A stretch of 7,882 nucleotides of DNA, taken from the NCBI GenBank assembly GCA_028292065.1, contig JAQGNC010000466.1, forward strand, positions 1 through 7,882. The letters run 5' to 3'. This DNA is from Betaproteobacteria bacterium. GTDB lineage: Bacteria; Pseudomonadota; Gammaproteobacteria; Burkholderiales; SG8-41. The notes under the pieces were generated by a model. That model was not told the DNA's origin. It searched no databases and saw only the letters and a program-made list of their open reading frames with translations. This document shows positions 7,052-7,882 of this stretch, piece by piece (positions within the stretch are counted from its first letter, which is position 1; every line of letters starts with the position of its first letter). A program made the translations under genes and the position numbers.

Positions 7052-7882
7052 CTCGTGTCGAGCGGCGTTCCGGTCCCGCAGCCGACAGTGACGGCGGACG
7101 CAAGGTCGCCGCGCTCGCAACGCATATGAAAACAGGCGACGACTACGCCCGCGAAAGCGCACAGGGCGCGTTCGACCCGAGCGCGATGTCGTGCGCAGGC
7201 GCGAAAGCCGTCGCACTCGCACCGCCGCCGTCCGGCATCGGCTTCATCGACCGCGCCGCGGCGCCGGTCCAGCGCGCGGTCAGAACGGCCGGCGGCGCGG
7301 CGAAAATCGACGAGGCGCCTTATGCGGTCCAGGGGGCCAAGGCCGCGGCCGGCACCCTGTTTCCGGTCAAGGACCTGATCGCCGACAACGTCCAGCGCAC
7401 GTTCACCGACGTGACCGAGATGGAAACCTATGCCGACGGCGGCACCGACTACATCGGTGACGTGAAGACCGCGAGCGCGGGCACGTATTGGTACCGGCTC
7501 CCCAAGGATCAGCTCATGGTGCTGGGCGAGAAACACCAGGACAAGGCGGGTAACGTCGAGGATGTGATCGTGGGTTTACGCACCTCGCGCTTCATGTACG
7601 AACCGTTCGCCGAGCTCGTGAGCGTCGACGCGCTGAATATCCCGTTCACGAGCACCAAGGCGAGGATGGCGGCGGCCAACAGCGGCAGAAAAGCGGCGGC
7701 GTTCGCGGGGAAGGGCGTTTTCGATCCCGCGCTCGAGAACATCGTCATCAAGGTTCTCACCGGGGCGTCGATAGTGCGCAACGAGTTCGTGGCGGGCAAC
7801 CCGACGCAGATGGACCCGACGGCCGTGGAGAAGTGGGGAAGCCGCAAGAAAGATCGCTACTCCTACGGCGAGCGCGCGGCGC
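7048..7882 (+). CDS. Candidate eCIS cargo protein with GEKH motif (3' end outside window)
   Basis: The frame opens with GTG overlapping the immunity-gene stop (GTGA), 9 nt after GGGGGA at 7033-7038, and is still open at the right edge, giving 278 visible residues. A later ATG at 7126 is possible but lacks better support. The N-terminus (about 1-125) is Ala/Gly-rich and probably flexible. It contains PPPSGIGFID at 59-68, PVQR at 73-76, YAVQG near 90-94 and DNVQR at 113-117, echoing the N-terminus of the 5521 gene. From about 120 it becomes globular, with TDYIGDVKTASAGTYWYRLP, then LMVLGEKHQDKAGNVEDVI with G160, E161 and H163, then RTSRFMYEPFAELV. The hydrophobic strand plus GE-x-H resembles the first metal-site motif of the TIKI/ChaN/TraB-like superfamily, but the later motifs are not visible, so this is tentative. 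I recall similar GTYW-RLP plus GE-x-H blocks near other eCIS loci but cannot name a family. Confidence 0.78.
   Translation, partial: MTRVERRSGPAADSDGGRKVAALATHMKTGDDYARESAQGAFDPSAMSCAGAKAVALAPPPSGIGFIDRAAAPVQRAVRTAGGAAKIDEAPYAVQGAKAAAGTLFPVKDLIADNVQRTFTDVTEMETYADGGTDYIGDVKTASAGTYWYRLPKDQLMVLGEKHQDKAGNVEDVIVGLRTSRFMYEPFAELVSVDALNIPFTSTKARMAAANSGRKAAAFAGKGVFDPALENIVIKVLTGASIVRNEFVAGNPTQMDPTAVEKWGSRKKDRYSYGERAA
7222..7251 (+). other. Shared N-terminal cargo motif, copy 2
   Basis: Residues 59-68 of the 7048 gene read PPPSGIGFID, aligning gap-free with PPAYGLDFLD of the 5521 gene. It is followed by PVQR (73-76) and DNVQR (113-117), comparable to GNVVQR in the other protein. The position near the N-terminus of two otherwise different proteins suggests a shared eCIS-targeting element. 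Confidence 0.45.

Noticed and set aside
1..7882. tRNA, rRNA, CRISPR arrays, insertion sequences, attachment sites and rho-independent terminators
   Set aside because: Coding sequence fills nearly the whole window. I saw no spaced direct repeats, no transposase motifs, no inverted-repeat ends and no GC hairpin followed by a T run.

Overview
The window is a GC-rich stretch of bacterial DNA in which every supported gene lies on the + strand and neighbours overlap or nearly abut. It looks like the 3' part of an extracellular contractile injection system (eCIS, the Afp/PVC/MAC type of phage-tail-like particle) running into its cargo genes. The base composition and codon use would suit a high-GC proteobacterium, but nothing here fixes the taxon; eCIS clusters are widespread and often transferred.

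Region 1 (1-5524) is the structural and assembly part. It holds the C-terminal end of an eCIS-associated protein open at the left edge, a beta-rich protein with four degenerate Ig-like repeats, the CIS_TMP (tape-measure, Afp14-type) protein, and the eCIS AAA+ ATPase (Afp15-type). Joins are an ATGA overlap at 974-977, a 19-nt gap, and a 2-nt gap, so this is one operon.

Region 2 (5521-7882) continues without a break (GTGA overlap) and appears to be a cargo island. It contains a 277-aa candidate effector with a T-x5-C-x15-H signature like that of CheD/CNF/BLF1 glutamine deamidases. Next come a broken C-terminal tail of a WHH-type HNH nuclease toxin and an intact SMI1/KNR4 (SUKH) immunity gene whose ATG directly follows the toxin tail's TAA. 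The last gene is a second cargo candidate, open at the right edge, with a GEKH motif. The two cargo candidates differ in their bodies but share an N-terminal PPxxG[IL]xF[IL]D motif followed by NVQR/NVVQR, which I propose is a common loading or recruitment signature.

As a model, the structural genes build and assemble the sheath-tube particle, and the downstream genes supply interchangeable payloads. The immunity gene suggests that at least one past payload was toxic to the producer or its relatives (a DNase), so this eCIS may have, or once had, antibacterial cargo. No RNA genes, CRISPR arrays, insertion sequences or convincing terminators were seen. No gene-free stretch exceeds 300 bases; the longest (6355-6571) holds the toxin remnant.
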